Positions 56,690 to 64,000 of a stretch of 64,000 nucleotides of DNA are shown one piece after another. The stretch spans positions 248,001 through 312,000 of the forward strand of contig NZ_LECT01000007.1 in assembly GCF_001027925.1 (NCBI RefSeq), given 5' to 3'. The translations under genes and the position numbers were made by a program. Position 1 is the first letter of the stretch, and the number at the start of each line of letters is the position of its first letter. This stretch comes from Rhodopirellula islandica. GTDB lineage: Bacteria > Planctomycetota > Planctomycetia > Pirellulales > Pirellulaceae. The notes under the pieces are model-generated. The model was given only the letters and a program-made list of their open reading frames with translations. It had not been told where the DNA came from and made no database searches.

Positions 56690-59600
56690 TTAGATCGGTC
56701 GTTTCTCGAGTTGCATGTTCAGGGCCAAGCCGCGGATTTCGTTGGTCAACACGTCGAAGCTGGCTGGTGTGCCTGCCTCCAGGGTGTTTTCTCCCTTGAC
56801 CATCGATTCGTAGATCTTGGTTCGACCTTCCACATCATCGGATTTCACCGTCAGCAGTTCTTGCAGGATGTAAGCGGCACCGTATGCCTCCAACGCCCAA
56901 ACTTCCATCTCGCCGAAGCGTTGGCCGCCGAAGCGAGCCTTGCCGCCGAGTGGTTGCTGAGTGATCAACGAGTAAGGTCCGGTGCTGCGTGCGTGGACTT
57001 TGTCGTCGACCAAGTGGTGAAGCTTCAACATGTAGATGTAGCCAACCGTGGTTTCTTGCTCCATCGCCTCACCCGTTCGACCATCGGTCAAACGAATCTT
57101 TCCGTGAGCAGGCAAACCGGCTTCGGCCAAGCAGTCGTTGATTTCCGATTCGCTGGCACCGTCAAAAATCGGTGTGAGTGCTTGGAAGCCAAGCTTGGCT
57201 CCCGCCCAACCCAAGTGCGTTTCCAAAATCTGACCCACGTTCATCCGACTGGGAACTCCCAGCGGGTTGAGCATGATTTGAATCGGTGTTCCATCTGGCA
57301 AGAACGGCATGTCTTCAATCGGAAGGATCTTCGCGATCACACCCTTGTTCCCGTGCCGACCCGCCATCTTGTCACCGACGCTGATTGTTCGCTTGGTCGC
57401 GATGTAAATCTTGACCATCTGCAGCACGCCCGAGCGAAGTTCATCGCCTCGCTTCATGCTGTTCAATCGGCGATCGCGTTCGTCGATGGCTTGTTCGACG
57501 TTTTGCCATTGAGTTTGGTGAACCTTCTCAGCAGCCTTGCGTTTTTCTTCGTCTTCGATTTGTTCGAGGACGAGTTCCAAGCGGAAGCTGGTGGCTCGCT
57601 CGGCAACGAACTTCGGATCTTGTCCGTCGGCCAGGGGAGTGCCAGTCGAATCCTTCAGTTTGGTTTCGGCGGCTTCTTCCAGGTCGCGAATCAACGACTC
57701 AAACGTGCTGGCAATTTCTTCGTTGCCTTCCGTTTCGTGTTGTTTCAGTTCGCGTTCGAACTCCTTCCGCTCGTCTTCGCCCAGGCTCATTCGGCGGCTG
57801 AATTTATGCGTGTCGATCACGATGCCTTCGATGCCCGATGGCACTTCCAGCGAATCGTTCTTCACGTCTTCTCCAGCACGGCCGAAGATGGCGTGCAGAA
57901 GTTTTTCTTCTGGGGTCAGCTCGGTCTTGCTCTTTGGTGAAACCTTGCCGACCAAGATGTCGCCAGGCTTCACGTAAGTACCGACCTGAACGATTCCGGT
58001 GTCGTCCAAGTTCCGAAGAGCTTTTTCGGAGACGTTCGGGATGTCTCGGGTGAATTCTTCGCGGCCCAATTTGGTTTCGCGAATTTCAACGTCGAAATCT
58101 TCGATGTGGATCGAGGTGTACGTGTCGTTCCGCACCAGCTCTTCGCTGATGATGATCGCATCCTCGTAGTTGAATCCGTCGAACGACATGAAGCCGACCA
58201 GAACGTTTCGTCCGAGTGCCAATTCACCTTTTTGAGTGGCGGCCCCGTCAGCGATGATCTGGCCCTTTTCGACCTTGTCACCCACCATGACGAGTGGCTT
58301 TTGGTTTTGGCAGGTTCGTTCGTTGAGCCCTTGGTACTTCTTCATTGCGTAGTGATCGCTGCCGATTTCGATGCGAGTCGCATCGCAGTAGGTCACTTTG
58401 CCGGCGCGTCGAGCACGCACAACCATGGCACTGTTCTTCGCGACTTCTCGCTCCATTCCGGTCCCGACAATCGGTGGTTCGGTGACCAGCAAAGGAACGG
58501 CTTGCCGCTGCATGTTGGATCCCATCAAAGCACGGTTGGCATCATCGTGCTCGAGGAAAGGAATCAAGCCAGCCGAGACACCCACCATCTGAGCAGGAGC
58601 CACGTCCATGAAGGAAACCTGTTCCGGCATCACGATCTCGAAGTCGCTACGGAAGCGAGCGATCATGTTGGGGCCAGGAACCAGGGCACCGTCTTTGACT
58701 TCGGTGTCGGCAGGTGCGACGTACGACTCGCCTTCTTCGTCGGCACGCAACCAAACGACTTCGTCGCTGACTTTGCCGTCAACCACTTTGCGATAAGGCG
58801 TGCAGAGGAATCCGTAATCGTCAACGCCGGCGTAGATGGCCAGCGAGCTGATCAGGCCGATGTTCGTGCCTTCGGGCGTTTCAATCGGACAGATTCGCCC
58901 GTAGTGAGAAATGTGAACGTCACGGACTTCAAAGCCAGCCCGTTTGCGGTTCAGACCACCAGGGCCGAGAGCTGACAAGCGGCGTTCGTGTGCCAGTTGC
59001 GACAGTGGGTTCGTCTGGTCAACGACCTGCGAGAGTTCGCCACGACCGAAGAAGAAATCGATCGCTGCGGAAACGCTCTTGGGATTGATCAACGAACGCG
59101 GTGTCATGTCTTGAGCGTCTTTGACACTCATGCGTTCTTGAACCGTGCGACGCAGTTTCAAGAAACCCTTGCGGAGCTCTTCGCTGGCCAGTTCGTCGAT
59201 CGTACGCAAACGACGGTTGCCCAGGTGGTCAATGTCGTCGATCTCGGCACCGCTGTCCGCATCGAACAAGTCGATCAGGTAGCGGATCGCGGCGATCATG
59301 TCGTCCGGACGCAAGGTCATGACGGTCTCTTCGACGCCCAAATCGAGTTTGCGATTGAGGCGGAAACGACCGACTTTGCCCAACCGATAACGATTGTCGT
59401 CGTAGAACTTCTCTTGGAAGAGCGTGCGTGCTTTTTCCAATTGAGGCGGGTTGCCTGGGCGCAAACGCTGGTAGATCCGCAGCAACGCTTCTTCGTGGCT
59501 GGCCGTGTTGTCGTCGGCCAGGGTGTTGAAGATCAACGGAACCTTCGGCAGGTCCATCGCTTCGACGGAGGTCACGCCCGCGTTGCAGATCGTTTCCGAC

Positions 59601-60412
59601 AATTCGGTGGTGATCTTGTAGCCGGCTTCCACGATGATTTCGCCAGCACGCTCGTGGCCGCTGGGGTAAACGACATCGTCGACGGCGATCTTGTTTTCGA
59701 TCTTGGGCGCGTCCTTGCCACCGTTCACCTTGATGGTGCCGGTTTCGTAGAACGCCGACAGCAGATCCGCATCGGTGCTGTACTTGGGATCCATCGCACG
59801 CAGCAACATGGTGGCGGCAAACTTGCCGCTTTGGTCAATGCGGACGGTCAACGCGTCTTTCTTGGTGACGTTGACTTCGATCCAAGACCCACGTTCGGGG
59901 ATCACGCGGCACGATGGCAATTTGCGATCGGTCGTCGTGTCTTGTTCCAGCACGAAGTCGACACCAGGGCTGCGGTGCAGCTGCGAAACGACGACACGCT
60001 CGGCACCGTTGATGATGAACTCACCACCGCCCAGCATGATCGGCAGGTCGCCCAGGTAGACTTCCTCTTCGATGGGTTCTTCGCGGTTCAGACGCAACCA
60101 AATTCGCAGCGGTCGACCATAGGTCAAACGCAGCTGACGGCATTCCTGAATCGTGTAACGAGGTTTCCCCAGCTCGTAATACAGGTACTCCAGCGTCGTG
60201 TTCCCGTCGTAACTGGCGATCGGGAAGATTTCCCTCAAGACGGACTCCAGCCCGTGATCTTTGCGAGCGTTGCTGGCCGCATCTTCTTGCAAAAATGCCG
60301 CGTAGGACACTGTTTGCAGGGCGGTCAGGTCGGGCAAATCGAACTGGCCCAAGCCGGTGCCGAATTTGCGAATCGAGGTGGGTTCGAGGCGACGCTGAGT
60401 CGTAGTTGCCAT
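56690..60412 (-). CDS. rpoB: RNA polymerase beta subunit
   Basis: A 1240-residue beta subunit. The rifampicin region reads [19 protein letters not shown] then LSALGPGG, followed by [20 protein letters not shown]. The active-site lysines lie in the C-terminal half ([13 protein letters not shown]) and [20 protein letters not shown] precedes the end, where beta contacts beta'. Start [11 protein letters not shown] at 60412 has AAGGAG 11 bases upstream; ATG at 60553 would add 47 non-family residues. It is upstream of rpoC on the same strand. No ribosomal protein genes (rplL, rplJ) precede it in the window, unlike the usual order. Confidence 0.98.
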   Translation of the reverse strand: MATTTQRRLEPTSIRKFGTGLGQFDLPDLTALQTVSYAAFLQEDAASNARKDHGLESVLREIFPIASYDGNTTLEYLYYELGKPRYTIQECRQLRLTYGRPLRIWLRLNREEPIEEEVYLGDLPIMLGGGEFIINGAERVVVSQLHRSPGVDFVLEQDTTTDRKLPSCRVIPERGSWIEVNVTKKDALTVRIDQSGKFAATMLLRAMDPKYSTDADLLSAFYETGTIKVNGGKDAPKIENKIAVDDVVYPSGHERAGEIIVEAGYKITTELSETICNAGVTSVEAMDLPKVPLIFNTLADDNTASHEEALLRIYQRLRPGNPPQLEKARTLFQEKFYDDNRYRLGKVGRFRLNRKLDLGVEETVMTLRPDDMIAAIRYLIDLFDADSGAEIDDIDHLGNRRLRTIDELASEELRKGFLKLRRTVQERMSVKDAQDMTPRSLINPKSVSAAIDFFFGRGELSQVVDQTNPLSQLAHERRLSALGPGGLNRKRAGFEVRDVHISHYGRICPIETPEGTNIGLISSLAIYAGVDDYGFLCTPYRKVVDGKVSDEVVWLRADEEGESYVAPADTEVKDGALVPGPNMIARFRSDFEIVMPEQVSFMDVAPAQMVGVSAGLIPFLEHDDANRALMGSNMQRQAVPLLVTEPPIVGTGMEREVAKNSAMVVRARRAGKVTYCDATRIEIGSDHYAMKKYQGLNERTCQNQKPLVMVGDKVEKGQIIADGAATQKGELALGRNVLVGFMSFDGFNYEDAIIISEELVRNDTYTSIHIEDFDVEIRETKLGREEFTRDIPNVSEKALRNLDDTGIVQVGTYVKPGDILVGKVSPKSKTELTPEEKLLHAIFGRAGEDVKNDSLEVPSGIEGIVIDTHKFSRRMSLGEDERKEFERELKQHETEGNEEIASTFESLIRDLEEAAETKLKDSTGTPLADGQDPKFVAERATSFRLELVLEQIEDEEKRKAAEKVHQTQWQNVEQAIDERDRRLNSMKRGDELRSGVLQMVKIYIATKRTISVGDKMAGRHGNKGVIAKILPIEDMPFLPDGTPIQIMLNPLGVPSRMNVGQILETHLGWAGAKLGFQALTPIFDGASESEINDCLAEAGLPAHGKIRLTDGRTGEAMEQETTVGYIYMLKLHHLVDDKVHARSTGPYSLITQQPLGGKARFGGQRFGEMEVWALEAYGAAYILQELLTVKSDDVEGRTKIYESMVKGENTLEAGTPASFDVLTNEIRGLALNMQLEKRPI

Positions 60413-61820
60413 CGTGAGTGGGAGCTCCTTCGCGGGGAAGAACAAAAGCACCAACACAGCCCGGAATCCGCCCACACATTGTTTGGAGCTTGATTCTTCG
60501 AAACTGCATCGATGAGATGACGAAATTGGTTCGAGAGAACTCCGAGGGTGCAACGCCGTTCGCTAGAAAGTTCCGCCTTCTTTTGCCAATCAAAAATTCG
60601 ATGGAATCGAAGTTTCAATCGCGGCACTCGCTCCAAAACGCACTCTGAGAACGAAATTCAAATCGTGAAACCCATTGCCAACAAACGAATCCGTTCGAGG
60701 GAATTGGCTTCGCGAATCACAATCGCGAGTAGAATGGAGGGAACGTAACTCTTATCTCACAAAGGACTTCGTGAGGTAAAAGTCATTGCCGAAAACAGAA
60801 AGACAGAACGAATACAGACGCGTCACGCAACACCGGGCCGAAGATCACTTTCGAAACTTTAACGATTGATCTTGCATCCGCAAAGGGCAACCAAACGAAT
60901 TTTGGTCTGGTTTATGCTCAGAGCGGACTTGGCGGCAGAAAAGAGGGGCGAGCGTCCGCGGCCGGGCACGTCCTGTACCCGGCCCGTGAAGCCGTCGTGA
61001 ACAATCGATCCAAAACCTGATTTGCACGAAAATGTCGCGAAAAACAAAGGTTCTGGGGCAATTCATCAACGATGTCAGCCCGTGGCCGCAAGCTGACCGC
61101 GTCCGGCTCCACGCTAGGCGAACTCGCGGAGGTCTGGATAAGCCTACGTGCATTGGTGGGCCGGTCAACATCTGATTCTTCAATTTTGACCGCCTCCCCA
61201 GCCTGAATGCTGGAAAGAATGAAGTGTGCTCGTGATGACGACACTTGGCTAACCGGCGTTGCTAGTTCGGGTTAAGTCACCCAGGCTGCCGAGACTGCGT
61301 TGCTAGCAAAAGCTACTGGGGGCCAAAAAAAGTCTTCGTGAAGTGTCGATCGACTTCTCGCCCGCCTTTCCCAGTCACGCTAGATTGTCTGTCGGGCTGG
61401 GCCCGCAGCAGCGTCCCCCCCGCCACGAGGTCGTGCGGCTTTTGAATCCCATTTTTGAGTCGGTTTTCGCACGGTGCACCTCCCTCAAAGCGAAGTTTTC
61501 GAGGAGTTTCGTGGAGGTCGAGCGACGGCGTTCGGGCGTACGCGAGGGGAGGGGCTCGAAACAATGGAAAGCGGCGTGATGCCCTCCCCCAGAAATCTCG
61601 CTGAACGCTCGTTTTCCGGCCCCTCCCGTTGCCAACGGGCGGGGTTCGCAAGAAGTTACGAGCAAGGTATTTAAAAGCCGCACGACCTCCCAGGTGGTGG
61701 GGCGGCGATGCAGGGTTGCCTGATTGGGCCCTTTTCCGCCCGACTGGCGCGGTTGCAGCAGTCCCTTGCCCGCGTCAAAACCTCCGCACTCTCTCATTCG
61801 ATTTTCTGTTTGGAGCCAAG
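60413..61820. other. 1.4 kb noncoding stretch upstream of rpoB and rhaB
   Basis: No gene is supported. The part next to rpoB (about 60580-60860) is richer in A and T and should hold the rpoB promoter and leader. The part next to rhaB contains the inverted repeat pair at 61427-61689. The short open frames on both strands lack leaders, ribosome sites and family motifs. I looked for tRNA, RNase P, SRP and tmRNA signatures and saw none. Confidence 0.55.
61427..61689. repeat. 263-bp element bounded by 21-bp inverted repeats
   Basis: GAGGTCGTGCGGCTTTTGAAT at 61427-61447 recurs inverted at 61669-61689 with one mismatch. The 220 bases between are GC-rich and not clearly coding. Terminal inverted repeats of this length suggest a small non-autonomous mobile element or remnant, but no target-site duplication is obvious and no transposase is present. 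Confidence 0.6.
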
Positions 61821-63362
61821 ATGTCATCCCCTGAAGCATCCTCTCGCGAAGTTCAGTTTGCTGGGCCCGTTCATCTCGCGGTTGATCTGGGGGCGTCCAG
61901 TGGACGTGTGATCGCCGGCGGGATGGAGGAGGGGCGGTTGGAGTTGGTCGAGACGGGACGGTTCGTCAATCGGCCTGTGAAGGTCCAGGACGCGATGCTT
62001 TGGAATCACCTGCAGTTGTGGCAGGACATCCAGGATGGCTTGCGGGATGCCGCAGGGCGGGCTCAATCGGATTGGGCACAGGCCACCATCGCGTCGGTGG
62101 GGGTGGACACATGGGGGGTGAGCTTCGGGTTTGTGGATCCTCGCGATCAGATTGCTGGCCCAGTTTGGCACTACCGCGACGCCCGGCACCGCGGGATGGT
62201 TGAAAAGATCTGCGAGATCGTTCCGAGGGAAACGATCTTTCAGGAAACCGGCATGCAGTTCATGGACATCAATTCCCTGTGCCAACTGATTGCGGCGAAG
62301 CAAAACGGGGATTCCGTGTTTGAGACCGCGGAATCGTTCCTGATGATGGGGGACTTGTTTCACTGGTTGCTGTCCGGGGAACGGTCGATCGAAGCCAGCA
62401 ACGCATCGACGACCCAGTTGCTGAATCCTGCCACGCAAACTTGGTCCACCAAGTTGTTGGACGGCTTTGGTTTGCCTCGCAGTTGGTTTGCGGAGCCCAC
62501 CCCTGCTGGGACGACGATCGGCACCGTCCAGTCCAGCGTCGCGATGGAAACCGGGCTGCACGACGTACCAGTGATCCTGCCCGCCACCCATGACACGGCG
62601 TCGGCGGTGTTGGCGGTTCCTGCGGAAGGTTTCGCGCCGGCGTCACCGGATTGGTGCTACATCAGCTCGGGGACTTGGTCGTTGATGGGAGTCGAGATCC
62701 CTCAGCCGAATGTGTCGCCGCTGTGTGCGGAATTGAACTTCACCAACGAAGGTGGTGTCCGCGGAAGCACGCGGTTGCTGCAGAACATCGGCGGGCTTTG
62801 GATCTACCAGCAGATTCGTGCGGCACTTGATCGCCAAGGCAACACGCCGTCTTGGGCGGAGATGACCCAGGCCGCTGCCGGTGCGGAGCCGTTTGAGTTG
62901 TTGGTCAATCCGGATGATCCTGCACTGGTCGCACCCGACAACATGATCGACGCGATTTGCGGGTTGGCCGGTCGGACGGGGCAGCGGGTTCCGACGAACA
63001 ATGGGGTTCTGTTCCGAGGTGCCTTGGAAGGGCTCGCGCTTCGATACCGAATGTGTTTGCAACACTTGGAGTCACTGACTCAGTCGCACATCCAGACCAT
63101 TCATATCGTCGGTGGCGGTTCGCTCAATGCGTTGCTGTGCCAGATGACCGCCGATGCTTGTGGACGCCGGGTGGTTGCTGGTCCAGTCGAGGCCACGGCG
63201 ATTGGGAACATTTTGATGCAGATGATTGGAAGTGGCTCGCTGCATTCGATCGATGAAGCTCGCCAGTTGGTGCGTCATAGTTTCCCGACGCAAACCTACG
63301 AGCCTCAGCAAACGGATCGCTGGGATGAGCCCGCTGCGAAGTTCGCGACTTTCTTCGAATGA
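61821..63362 (+). CDS. rhaB: Rhamnulokinase (FGGY family)
   Basis: A 513-residue FGGY carbohydrate kinase. AVDLGASSGRVIAG (about 19-32) is the phosphate loop; VDTWGVSFGFVD, TGMQFMDINSL, PATHDTASAVLAV, and YISSGTWSLMGVE match RhaB rather than xylulo- or glycerokinase. The C-terminal IVGGGSLNALLCQMTADAC holds the adenosine motif. It phosphorylates L-rhamnulose to rhamnulose-1-phosphate. ATG at 61821 is chosen because GGAG lies five bases upstream and the family N-terminus follows. Rhamnose isomerase and aldolase genes are not in the window. The next gene begins seven bases after the stop. Confidence 0.88.
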   Translation: MSSPEASSREVQFAGPVHLAVDLGASSGRVIAGGMEEGRLELVETGRFVNRPVKVQDAMLWNHLQLWQDIQDGLRDAAGRAQSDWAQATIASVGVDTWGVSFGFVDPRDQIAGPVWHYRDARHRGMVEKICEIVPRETIFQETGMQFMDINSLCQLIAAKQNGDSVFETAESFLMMGDLFHWLLSGERSIEASNASTTQLLNPATQTWSTKLLDGFGLPRSWFAEPTPAGTTIGTVQSSVAMETGLHDVPVILPATHDTASAVLAVPAEGFAPASPDWCYISSGTWSLMGVEIPQPNVSPLCAELNFTNEGGVRGSTRLLQNIGGLWIYQQIRAALDRQGNTPSWAEMTQAAAGAEPFELLVNPDDPALVAPDNMIDAICGLAGRTGQRVPTNNGVLFRGALEGLALRYRMCLQHLESLTQSHIQTIHIVGGGSLNALLCQMTADACGRRVVAGPVEATAIGNILMQMIGSGSLHSIDEARQLVRHSFPTQTYEPQQTDRWDEPAAKFATFFE

Positions 63363-63369
63363 GAAGCCG

Positions 63370-64000
63370 ATGTCCGCTTTCGATCCGATGAGCGAGGAGC
63401 AAGAAAAGCTCGCTGGTCTCAAGCAAGCGATCCGAATTGCGGCCCTCGCGGCTCGTCGAGAGCAGGCCGACAAGGACGGTTGCAGTCATGCGATTACCGA
63501 CGCCGTGATGCAGTTGCCTGCGTATCAATCGGCGAAGTGTGTGATGTGGTACATCGATGTGCGAGCAGAAGTTCGAACTCGGCACGCTTTGCCCGCGGCC
63601 ATCGAAAGCGGCAAGCAGGTCATCGTTCCGTACTGTGTCGAGGGCGAGTTGGAGCTGTTTCATCTGGAGTCGATGGAAGAACTTTCCGAAGGAGCGTACA
63701 GGATTTTGGAGCCTCGCGAGGAACTGCGCGGCGTGGAATCGAAGCGAGTTGCCGTGAAGGATCTGGATTTGGTCTTGGTTCCTGGAGTTGGCTTTGACCG
63801 GCGTGGTGGCCGGATCGGGCACGGCAAAGGCTACTACGACAAACTGCTCGGGAATGTCCGGTCGGATTCGCGTCTGATCGCGTTGGCGTTCGAGTGCCAG
63901 TTGTTCGACACGATCCCAGTGCAGCCTCATGACGTTTACATGGACATGGTTGTCACGGAGAAGCAGCTTTACCAAGGAGTGGGCCGCTCACTGCGAGGCT
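63370..64000 (+). CDS. 5-formyltetrahydrofolate cyclo-ligase, cut by window end
   Basis: The frame is open from ATG at 63370 to the window edge (about 210 residues) with no stop yet. LVLVPGVGFDRRGGRIGHGKGYYDKLL-type sequence near residue 150 contains the ATP-binding GxGxGYYDK signature (GHGKGYYDKL) of the YgfA/MTHFS family. LKQAIRIAALAARRE and VMWYIDVRAEVRT fit the N-terminal part. The enzyme uses ATP to turn 5-formyl-THF into 5,10-methenyl-THF. It lies seven bases after rhaB and is probably co-transcribed, although the pathways are unrelated. At about 210 residues it is nearly full length, so only a short tail should be missing. Confidence 0.88.
   Translation, partial: MSAFDPMSEEQEKLAGLKQAIRIAALAARREQADKDGCSHAITDAVMQLPAYQSAKCVMWYIDVRAEVRTRHALPAAIESGKQVIVPYCVEGELELFHLESMEELSEGAYRILEPREELRGVESKRVAVKDLDLVLVPGVGFDRRGGRIGHGKGYYDKLLGNVRSDSRLIALAFECQLFDTIPVQPHDVYMDMVVTEKQLYQGVGRSLRG

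Noticed and set aside
58988-60493. 501-codon plus-strand open frame
   Set aside because: Antisense shadow of rpoB.
60580-60900. A+T-richer stretch considered as RNA gene or origin
   Set aside because: No DnaA-box cluster and no recognisable RNA fold; more simply the rpoB promoter and leader.
61313-61839. Open frames of 112-154 codons on the minus strand
   Set aside because: They run through the inverted-repeat element and are low-complexity Arg/Ser/Pro sequences without start context.

Overview
The window reads as chromosomal DNA of a marine planctomycete of the Rhodopirellula/Pirellulaceae type. This rests on gene content: three formylglycine sulfatases; a Planctomycete-cytochrome (PSCyt1/DUF1549/DUF1553) protein followed by a DUF1501 protein; an ECF sigma factor followed by a FecR/LamG membrane protein; two PQQ-like beta-propeller proteins; a very cysteine-rich exported protein; DUF1343; and many palindromic intergenic repeats. 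Genes are mostly single or in short runs, starts are often poor in Shine-Dalgarno sequences, and intergenic gaps are long. I see no tRNA, rRNA, CRISPR array or intact transposase.

Layout. 1-5.3 kb: an exported protein cut by the window edge, a TrmH/SpoU RNA methyltransferase, and a GNAT-like protein overlapping a DinG-type helicase. 5.3-5.9 kb: a block of inverted repeats and hairpins. 5.9-19 kb: a two-TM coiled-coil protein, a TolC-family lipoprotein, a ThuA protein, a sulfatase, a CDP-paratose-2-epimerase-like SDR, a soluble histidine kinase, a REP pair, and a PhyH dioxygenase overlapping a Gfo/Idh/MocA oxidoreductase. 19-24.2 kb: a divergent cluster that looks like a complete MurNAc (peptidoglycan amino sugar) salvage route: DUF1343/NamZ, sodium:solute symporter, MurQ and a BadF-type kinase. 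24.2-36.7 kb: hypothetical protein, transglutaminase-like lipoprotein lacking its nucleophile, cysteine-rich protein, cupin, two PQQ-propeller proteins, MetF, and a second PhyH protein. 36.9-41.8 kb: a HAMP-like membrane protein, TadE / VWA-TadG / TadE pseudopilin-like genes, then hflK-hflC. 42.1-52 kb: a minus-strand unit of sulfatase, ECF sigma, FecR/LamG, sulfatase, PSCyt and DUF1501, probably for sulfated polysaccharide use. 52.2-60.4 kb: rpoC and rpoB, with no rplJL upstream inside the window. 60.4-61.8 kb: a noncoding stretch with an inverted repeat pair. 61.8-64 kb: rhaB and a 5-formyl-THF cyclo-ligase cut by the window end.

How the genes fit together. The sulfatases, rhamnulokinase, PQQ/PSCyt redox proteins and the sigma/anti-sigma pair fit a bacterium that degrades sulfated algal glycans. 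The DUF1343-SSS-MurQ-kinase set adds recovery of peptidoglycan sugars. MetF and the cyclo-ligase belong to one-carbon metabolism. All functional calls are from reading motifs; no database search was possible.
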